From positions 1 through 60,383 of the forward strand of contig NZ_WTEV01000018.1 of assembly GCF_009795885.1 (NCBI RefSeq): DNA of 60,383 nucleotides, given 5' to 3'. Shown in pieces: positions 9,635-18,952 of the stretch (position 1 is the stretch's first letter; each line of letters starts with the position of its first letter). Position numbers and translations under genes: made by a program. The DNA comes from Gilliamella sp. Pas-s25. GTDB taxonomy: Bacteria > Pseudomonadota > Gammaproteobacteria > Enterobacterales > Orbaceae. Below the pieces are notes generated by a model, which worked only from the letters and a program-made list of their open reading frames with translations, searched no databases and had not been told where the DNA came from.

Positions 9635-10369
9635 TTATCTTTTTCGCATAATCCATCGGCTAATTAAAATAGGTAAAATTTCACTCATTTTTTCAAGTAA
9701 CAATGTACCTTGTCCGGCTTGATAATGTTCTGGATTAGCGCTAGTAAACATTAACAGCCCCAAATCACCAAATTGCCCTAATAAAGATAAAGCCACCGAC
9801 CCAACATAGCCATGTTCAGGTAATAAAAAATCAAGCTCAGTTGAATTTAGTGTGCCTAAATATTGTTGACTATACTGTAAATGTCTAACACGAATAAAAT
9901 CAAATTGCGATGAATTTAAAGCTAAGTGAAGATAATTTGACGGTGCCTTAAGCAGCCATTTATCGTCAAAAAGATATAAATAAGCACCGCTAAGCCCTAA
10001 CGATTTTGCCCATGTATTTAATAATACAATCAATTGATTGAGATCCTGCACTTTAATCAATTCAATATGTAAATCCATCAGTTGGCTAAACAACAGCTCG
10101 TTAGCACTAGCATGTTCCATCAATAATGAAATTTCGCACTCTAATTGATTGATTTTGTTGCGCTGACGAGCCATATTCCATTCAGGTAACGAAATAATCC
10201 CTCGCACAGGATGAGGTACTCGCATACCCTCAACATAGCGCGCATTTCGTATAAAAAAATCTGGATTATCAATAAGATATTGACTCACAATTTCGTCATT
10301 TAATTTTATTGATGAAGACTGTTGTCGAGCTTTTTTTGCTCTTAAGTTTCGTGTATTTTTACCAACCAT
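9635..10369 (-). CDS. DUF484 family protein (YigA)
   Basis: A 244-residue protein with the DUF484 layout: a basic N-terminus, the segment QYLIDNPDFF, a heptad-like helix (QRNKINQLECEISLLMEHA), then a GAF-like domain. Its biochemical role is unknown. It nearly always sits between dapF and xerC in gammaproteobacteria, as here. It is likely co-transcribed with xerC. Confidence 0.88.
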   Translation of the reverse strand: MVGKNTRNLRAKKARQQSSSIKLNDEIVSQYLIDNPDFFIRNARYVEGMRVPHPVRGIISLPEWNMARQRNKINQLECEISLLMEHASANELLFSQLMDLHIELIKVQDLNQLIVLLNTWAKSLGLSGAYLYLFDDKWLLKAPSNYLHLALNSSQFDFIRVRHLQYSQQYLGTLNSTELDFLLPEHGYVGSVALSLLGQFGDLGLLMFTSANPEHYQAGQGTLLLEKMSEILPILISRWIMRKR

Positions 10370-10527
10370 AATTAACGTCTATCGTATTATCTTATATTTC
10401 TAATGCTTTCTACTTTTGATTGAATCACGCCAAACATAAAAATAAAATAAAATCAAAATCATTATCAACTTATTTTATGAAGTTTTCTATCAACAAATGC
10501 TAGAGCCATACAGTAAAAATATCAAAA

Positions 10528-11352
10528 TTAAATGGCAATAAAGCCATCATACACATGCGTAGCAGGTCCAGTCATATAAAGGGAATGCTTGCCACCTTTC
10601 CATTCAATTAACAATTTGCCACCCGGCAAATTAACATTAACACGTTGGTTCAATAAACCTTGATTAATACCAACCGCAACAGCTGCACAAGCCCCTGTAC
10701 CACAAGCTTGCGTTTCGCCAACCCCACGTTCAAATACACGTAAATTAATATTTTCTCGATCAATAATATGCATAAACCCAATATTGGCGCGTTCAGGAAA
10801 GCGCTCATGTTGCTCTAATAGTGATCCGAGTGTTGCAACTTCTGCCGTTACAATATTATCAACTTGAATCACACAGTGAGGATTCCCCATAGATGCAACA
10901 CCACATAATATGGTCTGTTCTTGTGCGCGAATGATATAGGTTTTTTCTTCTTTAATAGCCTTGAAAGGAATTTTATTGGGTTCGAAAATAGGCTCCCCCA
11001 TATTCACACGTACTGTATCATCATCATTGACGGTTAATACAATATTACCTCTCATGGTGCTAACTTTTAACACGCGTTTTCGGCTTAATCCTTTTAAACG
11101 AACAAAACGCGCAAAACAACGAGCACCATTACCACACTGCTCAACTTCAGAACCATCGGAGTTAAAAATACGATAATGAAAATCACTATCGGGTACATAA
11201 GGAGGCTCAACAATAAGAAGCTGATCAAACCCGACACCCGTATACCTATCAGCCATCCGTTTAATCATTTCTGTCGAAAGATGAACATTTTGCGTCACAG
11301 CATCAATAACCATAAAATCATTTCCGAGTCCATGCATTTTTGAAAAGTTCAT
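10528..11352 (-). CDS. dapF: diaminopimelate epimerase DapF
   Basis: Converts LL- to meso-diaminopimelate, the precursor of lysine and a peptidoglycan cross-link residue. The two catalytic cysteines sit in [11 protein letters not shown] (near residue 73) and QACGTGACA (near 218). The protein is 274 residues with the E. coli-type N-terminus [14 protein letters not shown]. An upstream in-frame ATG adds eight residues, but GAAGG at the right distance and the family start favour the one given. It lies about 120 bases after lysA, so both end steps of lysine synthesis are in one cluster. A 158-base gap separates it from the DUF484 gene. Confidence 0.97.
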   Translation of the reverse strand: MNFSKMHGLGNDFMVIDAVTQNVHLSTEMIKRMADRYTGVGFDQLLIVEPPYVPDSDFHYRIFNSDGSEVEQCGNGARCFARFVRLKGLSRKRVLKVSTMRGNIVLTVNDDDTVRVNMGEPIFEPNKIPFKAIKEEKTYIIRAQEQTILCGVASMGNPHCVIQVDNIVTAEVATLGSLLEQHERFPERANIGFMHIIDRENINLRVFERGVGETQACGTGACAAVAVGINQGLLNQRVNVNLPGGKLLIEWKGGKHSLYMTGPATHVYDGFIAI

Positions 11353-11475
11353 CGTTAGTTTACCTTCTATTGTCAAACGTGTTAGTTTGTTATTCTTCAG
11401 TTTAGGCTGTTAACCAGCAGCAACTTCAAAAAGAAATGCTATTGTGATTGAGCATTTCGATATAACGTATAAATA

Positions 11476-12729
11476 TTATAAAATCACTTCACCGCGCCAT
11501 AAATCTTCGAAAGATTCACGCTCACGGATTAATTTATGTTGTTGTTCATCAATGAGCATCACCTCAGCAGGTCTTGGATGACTATTATAATTCGATGCCA
11601 TACTAAAGCCATAAGCACCAGCGCTACAAATGACCAATAAATCATCTTGATTAACCGAAAGCTGACGCTGATAAGCCAGTACATCGCTTGATTCACATAT
11701 TGGACCAACAACATTGTATACAAAAGATTCATCGCCAGCTTGTAGTTGTTTTTCTGGCAATATGTTCATCCAAGCATCGTAAAGTGCAGGGCGGATCAAA
11801 TCATTCATCCCCGCATCAACAATCGCAAAATGGTTATCATCTTGGTGTTTGGTATATTCTACTTTAGTAATTAACACACCTGAATTAGCAACAATAGAGC
11901 GTCCTGGCTCAAACAAAATTTCAATATCGGGATAATTAGTTAATTTATTTTTCAACTCAGTCACAAGTTGCGATGCTGCTGGAGGTTGTTCATTATCATA
12001 ACAAACACCTAAACCGCCGCCTAAATCGATATGTTCAATAATAATGTTATCAGATTGCAATTTATCCACTAAGGCAAGAATACGATCGGCAGCATCAAGA
12101 AATGGTGATAATTGAGTTAGCTGTGAACCAATATGACAATCAATACCAACAATATTGATATTGGCTAATGATCGCGCCTTTCGGTAAACATCTAAAGCTA
12201 ACTCATAGCTAATTCCAAATTTATTTTCGCGTAAACCTGTTGAGATATAAGGATGTGTTTTAGCATCTACATCAGGATTGATTCTTAATGAAATTGGAGC
12301 TATTTTATTTAATCGTTTGGCAACTTCATCAATTCGATACAACTCGGCTTCAGATTCAACATTAAAGCATTTAATGCCAACTTCAAGCGCACGTTCAATT
12401 TCAACGATTGATTTAGCAACACCAGAAAAAACGATTTTTTTAGGATCGGCTCCCGCCTTTAATACTCGCTCTAACTCACCTTGTGAAACAATATCAAAAC
12501 CAGCTCCAAGTTTTACTAGTAAACTTAAAACAGCTAAATTACTATTAGCTTTAACCGCATAACAAACTAAATGCTTATTATTGGTCAAAGCCTGTTCATA
12601 GGCTAAAAACTGTTTACTTATGTGATCAGCCGAATAAACATATAATGGGGTACCATAGTGCTTTGCAAGATCGGCTATCGCTATTTGATTGACAAATAAG
12701 CGAGCATGTCGATAATTTAAAAAGTCCAT
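11476..12729 (-). CDS. lysA: diaminopimelate decarboxylase LysA
   Basis: A PLP-dependent enzyme that decarboxylates meso-diaminopimelate to L-lysine. Fold-III decarboxylase signatures are visible: the PLP lysine in CYAVKANSN (residue 60), the HIGSQ strand, the phosphate-binding GGGLG, the EPGRS motif and the catalytic Cys in CESSD. It has 417 residues. GGAG seven bases before the ATG supports this start over the GTG three bases upstream. It starts 12 bases after the lptM stop. The lptM-lysA-dapF order is the ancestral gammaproteobacterial one; E. coli has moved lysA elsewhere. Confidence 0.96.
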   Translation of the reverse strand: MDFLNYRHARLFVNQIAIADLAKHYGTPLYVYSADHISKQFLAYEQALTNNKHLVCYAVKANSNLAVLSLLVKLGAGFDIVSQGELERVLKAGADPKKIVFSGVAKSIVEIERALEVGIKCFNVESEAELYRIDEVAKRLNKIAPISLRINPDVDAKTHPYISTGLRENKFGISYELALDVYRKARSLANINIVGIDCHIGSQLTQLSPFLDAADRILALVDKLQSDNIIIEHIDLGGGLGVCYDNEQPPAASQLVTELKNKLTNYPDIEILFEPGRSIVANSGVLITKVEYTKHQDDNHFAIVDAGMNDLIRPALYDAWMNILPEKQLQAGDESFVYNVVGPICESSDVLAYQRQLSVNQDDLLVICSAGAYGFSMASNYNSHPRPAEVMLIDEQQHKLIRERESFEDLWRGEVIL

Positions 12730-12741
12730 CACTTTACTCCA

Positions 12742-12909
12742 CTATACGTTTTTAATGAATATGTTAGATTGAATTGAGGCTGTTGTTGTTAGTTTGGTTT
12801 GTTGCATTTGTGCCTTTTCAACTGGCTGATAAAGCGGGCCCTTTAATCCACATCCCACTAATGCCAAGGTAACAAAAAAGATAGAGAGTGATTTTATCGT
12901 TGATTTCAT
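12742..12909 (-). CDS. lptM: LPS translocon maturation lipoprotein LptM (YifL)
   Basis: A 55-residue lipoprotein, short enough to be missed by length cut-offs. A signal peptide leads to the lipobox LVGC, followed by GLKGPLYQP, the hallmark of the LptM/YifL family. In E. coli LptM binds LptD and promotes its correct disulfide pattern during LPS-translocon assembly. It is the first gene of the lptM-lysA-dapF-DUF484-xerC-yigB-uvrD cluster, and a promoter is visible upstream. A longer overlapping ORF in another frame on the same strand is spurious. Confidence 0.93.
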   Translation of the reverse strand: MKSTIKSLSIFFVTLALVGCGLKGPLYQPVEKAQMQQTKLTTTASIQSNIFIKNV

Positions 12910-12950
12910 ACAATATCCGCAATTCTTTCCATTTTTTTATGATGCTATCT

Positions 12951-12978
12951 ATATTACACGATAGCCATAGCAGTGCAA
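12951..12978 (-). promoter_or_regulatory. candidate promoter of the lptM-lysA-dapF cluster
   Basis: On the minus strand, TTGCAC, a 16-base spacer and TAATAT lie about 40 bases before the lptM start. The gap 12910-13216 holds no gene, only this promoter and the stem-loop at 13123-13161. Confidence 0.5.
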
Positions 12979-13122
12979 AGAGTAAATAATCATGTTTAAG
13001 CAAACACATATATAAAATTTGTAACTCGTGCAGATAAAAAGATATATAAAAATATAAACAGCGATTTAAAGCTTGGTTTTCGTCATTAATCACAAAACTT
13101 AATACACGTTAAACTATTTCAT

Positions 13123-13161
13123 GTTAAGCTCCACCATTAAATGGCTTGCGAGGAGCTTAAC
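13123..13161. repeat. perfect 10-bp inverted repeat after the ula operon
   Basis: GTTAAGCTCC and GGAGCTTAAC pair perfectly around a 19-base loop that itself contains a small palindrome (CCATTAAATGG). It lies 56 bases past the ulaE stop. No U tract follows on the minus strand, so it may be a 3'-end-stabilising stem rather than a simple terminator. Confidence 0.5.
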
Positions 13162-13216
13162 ACCCCAATCACAGCAATGGTATTAATCCTTTATGAAATA
13201 AAAAATAATTAGAATA

Positions 13217-14122
13217 TTAGCAAAAAAGCGGAAAATCCGTTTTATCACCTATTGCTTTTAATCGTTTTTGAGCGGTAATTATATTGGATTTCCAATTATC
13301 ATCATTTGCCCACATTTCAATGACTAGGGGGGCTACATAATTCATGGCATTAAGCGTTTTGAATATAGCAGTAAAATCAACTTCTCCTTCACCTATAACA
13401 AGATCCCTAAACTGACCGGGATAATTAGATTTAACTTTATAGGTATCTTTTAAGTGAATCTGCACAATATGATCACAACTTAACCTAAGTTCAGTGCAAG
13501 TATCGTAATTCCATCCTGTGATGTTTCCAACGTCTGGATAAGCCATAAAATAAGGCGAGTTAATTTCTTTTTTTAGAATTTCAAATTTACTTAAGCAGTT
13601 AAGATATTGCGTATCCATAATTTCAACCGCCAACATTACGCCAACTCGCTCGGCCTGTTTTACTGCCCATTTCATTCCTTCAATAAAACGTTTATGTGTT
13701 TGCAAGTCAGCTTGTTCATAATAAACATCATATCCAGCAAGCTGAATCACTCTTATACCCAATTTATAAGCAAACGTAATTGCTTTATCCATTATGGCTT
13801 TGGCTTCTTTTCTAATATTGCTATTTGCTGATCCAAACGGAAATTTACGATGCGCACTAAGACACATGGAATGAAGTGGTATACCGGTCTTTTCGCATAA
13901 ATGCCTAAGCGAATATATCTCATCATCAGACCAATCTAACCTTGCACGACGCTCATGTGACTCATCTACTGAAATTTCGACAAAATCAAATCCTAATGTT
14001 TTAGCTTGATTTAATTTATCTTGCCATGATAGTTCGGTAGGCAATGCCTTTTCATAAATCCCTATACGAGGAGTTGTTTTAGATTGATACATTGTTTTTG
14101 ATATATCTGTACTTTGCGACAT
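13217..14122 (-). CDS. ulaE: L-ribulose-5-phosphate 3-epimerase UlaE
   Basis: Interconverts L-ribulose-5-P (by convention from L-xylulose-5-P) in anaerobic ascorbate breakdown; a TIM-barrel of the xylose-isomerase-like family. Strong UlaE signatures are GIYEKALP, TLGFDFVEISVDE, SMCLSAHRKFPFGS, RVIQLAGYDVYY, the metal-binding Glu in AVEIMDT and the Glu in PLVIEMW. It has 301 residues, with an N-terminal extension of about 14 over E. coli. AGGTGG five bases before the ATG fixes the start; a GTG nine bases upstream overlaps that site. It is the last gene of the minus-strand ula operon. Confidence 0.95.
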   Translation of the reverse strand: MSQSTDISKTMYQSKTTPRIGIYEKALPTELSWQDKLNQAKTLGFDFVEISVDESHERRARLDWSDDEIYSLRHLCEKTGIPLHSMCLSAHRKFPFGSANSNIRKEAKAIMDKAITFAYKLGIRVIQLAGYDVYYEQADLQTHKRFIEGMKWAVKQAERVGVMLAVEIMDTQYLNCLSKFEILKKEINSPYFMAYPDVGNITGWNYDTCTELRLSCDHIVQIHLKDTYKVKSNYPGQFRDLVIGEGEVDFTAIFKTLNAMNYVAPLVIEMWANDDNWKSNIITAQKRLKAIGDKTDFPLFC

Positions 14123-14188
14123 AATGACCACCTAGTAATAATTAAACAAAAAAGAAAAATGGCCCAATTAACGGCCACATGATGGTAA

Positions 14189-14833
14189 TTACCAATATTG
14201 AGCTATTTGTTCTTTTAATGCTTGAGCCGTTTTTTTGCCGTTTTCATTAGCCAAAGCACGACCAGCAATAAATGCTTTAGTTTTAATACCGGCGAATAGA
14301 TGTATATCTTCAGGTACAATACCTCCAGTAATTGACAATTCTAGCCCTAAATCTGAAAGTTGACGCATTTTAGTTAGGTCATCTTCACCCCAGCCGATAC
14401 CAGCAAGTTCAGCATCGCGTGACCGATGATATATTGCTTGCTTAATGCCTAATTTTCGCCACGATTTCGCATCATCTAAAGTCCAATGACCATATAATTC
14501 AATTTGAATTTCACCTTGAAATTCATCGGCTACTTTTTTACATGCCTCAACAGTTGCAATATGAGCTGCTGCTGATACTGTTAACCAATTGGCTCCAGCA
14601 GAAAAAGCCATTTTAGCCAAAATAGCGCCACCATCGGTCGTTTTTAAATCACACACCAAAATATGATTTGGATAGAGTTGTCTTAGACGTTTAACACTTT
14701 GCATTCCTGCGCCAAATGCCAAAATAGTACCAACCTCGATGATATCGACAAACCCAGCTACATTTTGTGCAACCTCTAATGCAGGAGCTAAATCGGTTTG
14801 ATCTAATGCGATTTGTAATTTAGGTGCTACCAT
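14189..14833 (-). CDS. ulaD: 3-keto-L-gulonate-6-phosphate decarboxylase UlaD
   Basis: A Mg-dependent enzyme of the orotidine-5'-phosphate decarboxylase suprafamily that decarboxylates 3-keto-L-gulonate-6-P to L-xylulose-5-P. Visible are the substrate motif EVGTILAFGAG, the Asp/Lys pair in VCDLKTTDGG and the phosphate-binding SITGGIVPED and FIAGRAL. The start at MVAPKLQIALDQTD (214 residues) follows AAGGAG by eight bases; a longer frame runs back into ulaF and is not used. It sits between ulaF and ulaE. Confidence 0.96.
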   Translation of the reverse strand: MVAPKLQIALDQTDLAPALEVAQNVAGFVDIIEVGTILAFGAGMQSVKRLRQLYPNHILVCDLKTTDGGAILAKMAFSAGANWLTVSAAAHIATVEACKKVADEFQGEIQIELYGHWTLDDAKSWRKLGIKQAIYHRSRDAELAGIGWGEDDLTKMRQLSDLGLELSITGGIVPEDIHLFAGIKTKAFIAGRALANENGKKTAQALKEQIAQYW

Positions 14834-14852
14834 GTTTTTCTCCTTATCTCTT

Positions 14853-15545
14853 TTATTTTTGACCGTAGTAAGCATTCGCACCATGTTTGCGAAAGTAGTG
14901 CTTATCTGATAAAGTTTGTTGGATTTTAATTGTTTGATTCAGTTGGCGAGTTGCCAATGCCATCATGGCGATCTCTTCAAGTACAACTGCATTATGTACC
15001 GCATCAAAGGCACTTTTACCCCAGCAAAATGGCGCATGCCCCGAAATTATCGCACCCGGCATTGCGACAGGATCAAGCCCACGGCATTTAAATTCTTCAA
15101 CGATAACTAAACCAGTGTTTTTTTCGTAGTCAGTCGCAATTTCGCTATCGTTCAATTCACGCGTGCAGGGCACATCACCATAAAAGTAATCAGCATGTGT
15201 AGTGCCTAAAGCAGGAATATCTAATTCAGCCTGAGCCCAAATGGTTGCATAACGTGAATGCGTATGCACTATACCACCAATAGCAGGAAACGCTTTATAC
15301 AGTTCGATATGCGTTGCAGTATCACTTGAAGGATTCAATCTACCTTCAACAATCTCGCCTGTTAATGAAACCACCACGATATCATCAACGGTCATATTGC
15401 TATACTCAACACCAGAAGGTTTAATAGCAATAACATCTTTCGTGCGATCAATTTCAGAGACATTCCCCCACGTAAAAGTGACTAAATTATATTTTGGTAG
15501 CAATAAGTTGGCTTGTAAGACACTTTCTTTTAAAGCTTGATACAT
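14853..15545 (-). CDS. ulaF: L-ribulose-5-phosphate 4-epimerase UlaF
   Basis: A class-II-aldolase-fold, metal-dependent epimerase giving D-xylulose-5-P, which enters the pentose phosphate pathway. The 230 residues carry the zinc-binding [12 protein letters not shown] and the GHAPFCWG motif, with SSDTATH in the phosphate site. A very strong Shine-Dalgarno sequence (GGGAGGGAG) precedes the ATG. The start overlaps the end of ulaC by 16 bases. AraD is a close paralogue, but the surrounding ula genes decide the call. Confidence 0.95.
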   Translation of the reverse strand: MYQALKESVLQANLLLPKYNLVTFTWGNVSEIDRTKDVIAIKPSGVEYSNMTVDDIVVVSLTGEIVEGRLNPSSDTATHIELYKAFPAIGGIVHTHSRYATIWAQAELDIPALGTTHADYFYGDVPCTRELNDSEIATDYEKNTGLVIVEEFKCRGLDPVAMPGAIISGHAPFCWGKSAFDAVHNAVVLEEIAMMALATRQLNQTIKIQQTLSDKHYFRKHGANAYYGQK

Positions 15546-16021
15546 AACTCCCTCCCACTTATAGCCTGTTCAATAACGGCATAAACATCTTCTTTTGAGT
15601 TACATCGCCTTAACTTGTCAAGATCAATACCCGTTTCGCTATTTTCATCATCTAAGATTTGGGTCACTTCCATTAATCCTTCCATATGCTGATCAGACGT
15701 ACTGCCAGCAAGCGTAACTAAAACATCAACTGGTTCGTCTTCACCCTCAAAATAGACGGGATTTTTTAAGGTAACTAAAGCAAACGCAGTTCTATTCACT
15801 CCGTCTTCAGGTCTAGCATGGGGCATGGCAAAGTTTGGAGCAATAATAATGTAGGGCCCCATTGACTTAACACAGCTAATAATGGCATCGTAATACGAAG
15901 GCTCTATCGCTTTTGATGCAACTAACATATCCGTGCCTAACTTGATAGCTTCTTGCCAAGTTGCAACATCTGCTTTGAGTAAAATCGAGTTATTCTCAAT
16001 CAGTGATTCTTTTAAGGCCAT
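15530..16021 (-). CDS. ulaC: ascorbate-specific PTS enzyme IIA component UlaC
   Basis: Passes phosphate from HPr to the IIB domain of the ascorbate PTS. The 163-residue protein is a mannitol/fructose-type IIA domain with the phospho-accepting His68 in [17 protein letters not shown] stands just before the ATG. It lies 27 bases after ulaAB and overlaps ulaF, so it is firmly inside the operon. Confidence 0.95.
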   Translation of the reverse strand: MALKESLIENNSILLKADVATWQEAIKLGTDMLVASKAIEPSYYDAIISCVKSMGPYIIIAPNFAMPHARPEDGVNRTAFALVTLKNPVYFEGEDEPVDVLVTLAGSTSDQHMEGLMEVTQILDDENSETGIDLDKLRRCNSKEDVYAVIEQAISGRELCIKL

Positions 16022-16048
16022 GTTGTACTCCTTTTTTAATTGGAAAAA

Positions 16049-17815
16049 CTATCTAGAAACTACTTGATTAATCAGCTTAATAAGCTCGTCACCAAAAGTT
16101 TGTGGATTAAGCATATTTTGAACACCTAACGCATACTGACCTTCATTTACTTCAATTTCATGAATAAGATGCTTTGATGCGACGATGATATCGACATTAG
16201 GAAGCCGCGATTTGTAATCAGTCACTGCACAAGAATCCATTTCATTAGCAATACCTTTTTTATTTAAGTAGTTGGCAATTTTCATTTTCATCATCATTGA
16301 CGAACCTTGGCCACTACCACAGACAGCCAAAATTCGAACTGCGCGACCATCACTGGTTGCGATCTCATCCATTTTTTCAACTACAGCTATATTCATATCT
16401 TGATGTTCGTCATTTATTTCTGATTGTTTTGTTTGCATGGCTTCATCTAAACGTAACTGTTTAGCAGCAAAGAACATATAAAGCATTGCTAATGCTATAA
16501 GCACATAGATAAATAAATGCGACATAGATAAACCTTGTAAAATAGGTGGAAATAATATTGCCCAATCAGCCATTCCCATCCAAGAATCAATCGGTGTTCC
16601 ATTTTGTGCAAAAATATAAATAACCCAAGCCGAGCCAAATACTTCTACCATGCCCATCACAAAACAAATTTTCATAACGGCTTTCCAACCACCAAAGTGA
16701 TTAGCAAAAACACCAATAGTTGCGTTCGAAAAAAACATCGGAATAAAACCTGGAATAATCATAATAGGTGATTTAAAGACAAGTAATAAAGCAATAGCCA
16801 AAAATTGTCCTAACGCCCCCCAAATAAAACCAAATACCATGGCATTAGGGGAAAACGCATAAATGGCAGCACAGTCAATAGCTAATACTGCATTAGGAAT
16901 TAATTTTTCAGAAATACCTTTAAAGGCTTCAGACAGCTCAGCAACAAACATTCGCACGCCACTTACAATCACTTGGATAGCCACAGCGAATTTAAGACCA
17001 GTTTCAAAAATATAAATTGTCCAATGAGTTGACCCAGCCATGGTTTGCAAATTATCTAAGCCAAACGAAAGTAAAATTATTCCGAAGAAAAACGTCATGA
17101 CAATGGTGGTTGCGGCGATACTATCATGAAAAATGTGTAACCATTTAGGCAATTTTAAATTATCAACAGAATCGTTTTTATCCCCCAGTTTAGGTGCTAG
17201 TTTAACGGCTATCCATGACCCAAGTTGTTGTTGGTGACCAATTGAGAATCCAGCACCACCGGTAACAGCCTCAGTGGGTTTGAACATCATATTTGAAAAG
17301 ATGCCCCAATAAAGCGCAATAATAACGGCCGAATAGATAATGGTCTCCCACATACTGTAGCCAAAAAGAAAGTAAAATAATGCAATTAAACCAACCTGCT
17401 GAAACATAATATGGCCAGTTAACATGATGGTTCGAATACCTGTTATACGACGAAAAATAACCAACACAATATTAATAGCCAATGCTAACAATACCGCATA
17501 ACCAACCCATGAATAGTTTTCATGCATGCCATTTTCAACGGCCACCATTGATGCATAAGTATCAATAATAGATCCTTTAATACCATGATACTCAGCCAGT
17601 TTGGCAATAACAGGTTTGAAAGTTGAAACTAACACACCAGATCCAACTTGTAATAGCATAAAACCAACAATGGTCTTAATGGTGCCTTTTAACACTGTTG
17701 ATATATCTTTACGTAACAGACAATAACCTAGCATTGTCACTAAGCCAAGTAACAAAGGTGCTTTTGTCATAACTTGACTATAAAAAATATAAAATACGTT
17801 ATAGATTGCTTCCAT
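16049..17815 (-). CDS. ulaA: ascorbate PTS fused IIC-IIB transporter (UlaA-UlaB)
   Basis: A 588-residue fusion. Residues 1 to about 450 are the multi-helix UlaA channel, with family stretches [24 protein letters not shown] and [15 protein letters not shown]. After a linker of roughly 40 residues rich in Glu, Gln and Met, residues 491-588 form the UlaB domain. Its phospho-accepting Cys499 lies in [10 protein letters not shown]. It imports L-ascorbate and releases ascorbate-6-phosphate inside. In E. coli IIC and IIB are separate proteins. It is the first gene of the minus-strand operon. Confidence 0.95.
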   Translation of the reverse strand: MEAIYNVFYIFYSQVMTKAPLLLGLVTMLGYCLLRKDISTVLKGTIKTIVGFMLLQVGSGVLVSTFKPVIAKLAEYHGIKGSIIDTYASMVAVENGMHENYSWVGYAVLLALAINIVLVIFRRITGIRTIMLTGHIMFQQVGLIALFYFLFGYSMWETIIYSAVIIALYWGIFSNMMFKPTEAVTGGAGFSIGHQQQLGSWIAVKLAPKLGDKNDSVDNLKLPKWLHIFHDSIAATTIVMTFFFGIILLSFGLDNLQTMAGSTHWTIYIFETGLKFAVAIQVIVSGVRMFVAELSEAFKGISEKLIPNAVLAIDCAAIYAFSPNAMVFGFIWGALGQFLAIALLLVFKSPIMIIPGFIPMFFSNATIGVFANHFGGWKAVMKICFVMGMVEVFGSAWVIYIFAQNGTPIDSWMGMADWAILFPPILQGLSMSHLFIYVLIALAMLYMFFAAKQLRLDEAMQTKQSEINDEHQDMNIAVVEKMDEIATSDGRAVRILAVCGSGQGSSMMMKMKIANYLNKKGIANEMDSCAVTDYKSRLPNVDIIVASKHLIHEIEVNEGQYALGVQNMLNPQTFGDELIKLINQVVSR

Positions 17816-17912
17816 ATGTTCCTCTCATCAGTTATCGACATTTTTCATTGCTTCAACAATACATCTCGGAGATCAAGTTTTATCAAAATTAAATACTAGC
17901 AACATATTCCAC

Positions 17913-17929
17913 AATCAAAACAAATCACT
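17913..17929. promoter_or_regulatory. candidate UlaR operator O1
   Basis: AATCAAAACAAATCACT matches the second copy at 18131-18147 (AATCAAATTTAATCACT) at 14 of 17 bases: identical 7-base arms around a 3-base spacer. One copy lies on each side of the divergent control region, which suits a DeoR-family repressor. The link to UlaR is inference. Confidence 0.5.
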
Positions 17930-17931
17930 CA

Positions 17932-17951
17932 ATGATTATTTATGATTATTT
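17932..17951. repeat. tandem direct repeat ATGATTATTT x2 in the ula control region
   Basis: Two perfect adjacent 10-base copies, one helical turn apart, next to candidate operator O1 and before the ulaAB start. They may be further regulator half-sites; this is inferred from position and periodicity. Confidence 0.55.
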
Positions 17952-17990
17952 TGATAAGGATCACTTTTTTAAATAATTAATAATCACACC

Positions 17991-18006
17991 TGTGACATAC
18001 ATCACA
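17991..18006. promoter_or_regulatory. CRP-cAMP binding site between ulaAB and ulaR
   Basis: TGTGACATACATCACA matches the consensus TGTGA-N6-TCACA at every fixed position. It is midway in the 350-base divergent gap and can serve the operon on either side. E. coli ula genes are also CRP-activated. Confidence 0.85.
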
Positions 18007-18094
18007 CTTTAATAAAAAAAGAAAGAAAGCAAAAATTAAATTAAATGTTATCAATACAATAAACAATAAAACCAATAAATTTTAATTTAAATAA

Positions 18095-18123
18095 TTGACA
18101 TTTACACCAATGAAAATTATTAT
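18095..18123 (+). promoter_or_regulatory. ulaR-ulaG promoter
   Basis: TTGACA (18095-18100), a 17-base spacer and TATTAT (18118-18123) make a near-consensus sigma-70 promoter about 43 bases before the ulaR ATG. Confidence 0.75.
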
Positions 18124-18130
18124 CAATTTA

Positions 18131-18147
18131 AATCAAATTTAATCACT
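18131..18147. promoter_or_regulatory. candidate UlaR operator O2
   Basis: AATCAAATTTAATCACT, the partner of the site at 17913-17929. It covers the expected transcription start of ulaR, where bound repressor would block its own promoter. Confidence 0.5.
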
Positions 18148-18165
18148 AAAAATAAAGAGGTTGTA

Positions 18166-18927
18166 ATGAGTGAGCTATCTCGGCATAACGAAATAGTGGC
18201 ATTAGTTAATGAAAAAGGTATGGTTAAAGTTACTGAGTTAATTTCGTACTTTGCTATTTCACCCGCAACAGCTCGGCGAGATATCACAAAACTGGATCAA
18301 GAAGGGCGAGTAAAAAAAGTTCGCAATGGAATTATGCGATTAGAAGAAGTGAAACCTATTTGGGCGCCAATTGATAATCATAATACCGACCATTATCACG
18401 AAAAAGCGCGCATTGCTATTCGTGCTGCCAAGCTATGCAATAATGACGAAAACATTGTTATAAACTGTGGATCGACGGCATTTTTACTCGGTCGCGAACT
18501 ATGCGGTAAAAATGTCTCAATTATTACTAACTATTTTCCATTAGCGTGTTACTTAATTGAACATGACCATGAAAACGTCATTATTATGGGGGGATTATAC
18601 AATAAAACACAAAATATCATTATTAACCCTATTGTCAGCATTACTGATTCCTATGCCGGCAAATGGATGTTTACCAGCGGCAAAACATTAACGCCAACCG
18701 GCCTTTATAAAAGTGAAATATTAGGTGCTGTTGCTGAACAGCAAATATTGGAAAAAGTCGAAAATTTAGTTGTTGTTGTCGATAGTTCAAAAATTGATAA
18801 AAAAGCCAATTCAGGCATGCTTTTTTGTCCTGTTAATAAAATCGATATCTTAATTACAGGAAAACAAGCAAATAAGGATGTGATTGAATACATTAAGGAG
18901 CAAGGCGTTGAAGTTATTTTAGTTTAA
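18166..18927 (+). CDS. ulaR: DeoR-family ascorbate utilisation repressor UlaR
   Basis: A 253-residue DeoR-family regulator. The N-terminal winged helix-turn-helix carries the family signature VTELISYFAISPATARRDI. The C-terminal sugar-phosphate-sensing domain has NCGSTAFLLGREL and VVVDSSKIDKKA. In E. coli, L-ascorbate-6-phosphate releases UlaR from its operators. AAAGAGG lies before the ATG. It diverges from the ulaABC-F-D-E operon and is co-oriented with ulaG 25 bases downstream. Confidence 0.95.
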   Translation: MSELSRHNEIVALVNEKGMVKVTELISYFAISPATARRDITKLDQEGRVKKVRNGIMRLEEVKPIWAPIDNHNTDHYHEKARIAIRAAKLCNNDENIVINCGSTAFLLGRELCGKNVSIITNYFPLACYLIEHDHENVIIMGGLYNKTQNIIINPIVSITDSYAGKWMFTSGKTLTPTGLYKSEILGAVAEQQILEKVENLVVVVDSSKIDKKANSGMLFCPVNKIDILITGKQANKDVIEYIKEQGVEVILV

Positions 18928-18952
18928 CTATTAATTGTAAAAGGAACAAAGT

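Noticed and set aside
12818-13093. A 91-codon minus-strand ORF overlapping lptM
   Set aside because: It overlaps the well-supported lptM in another frame, and its sequence looks like translated AT-rich gap.
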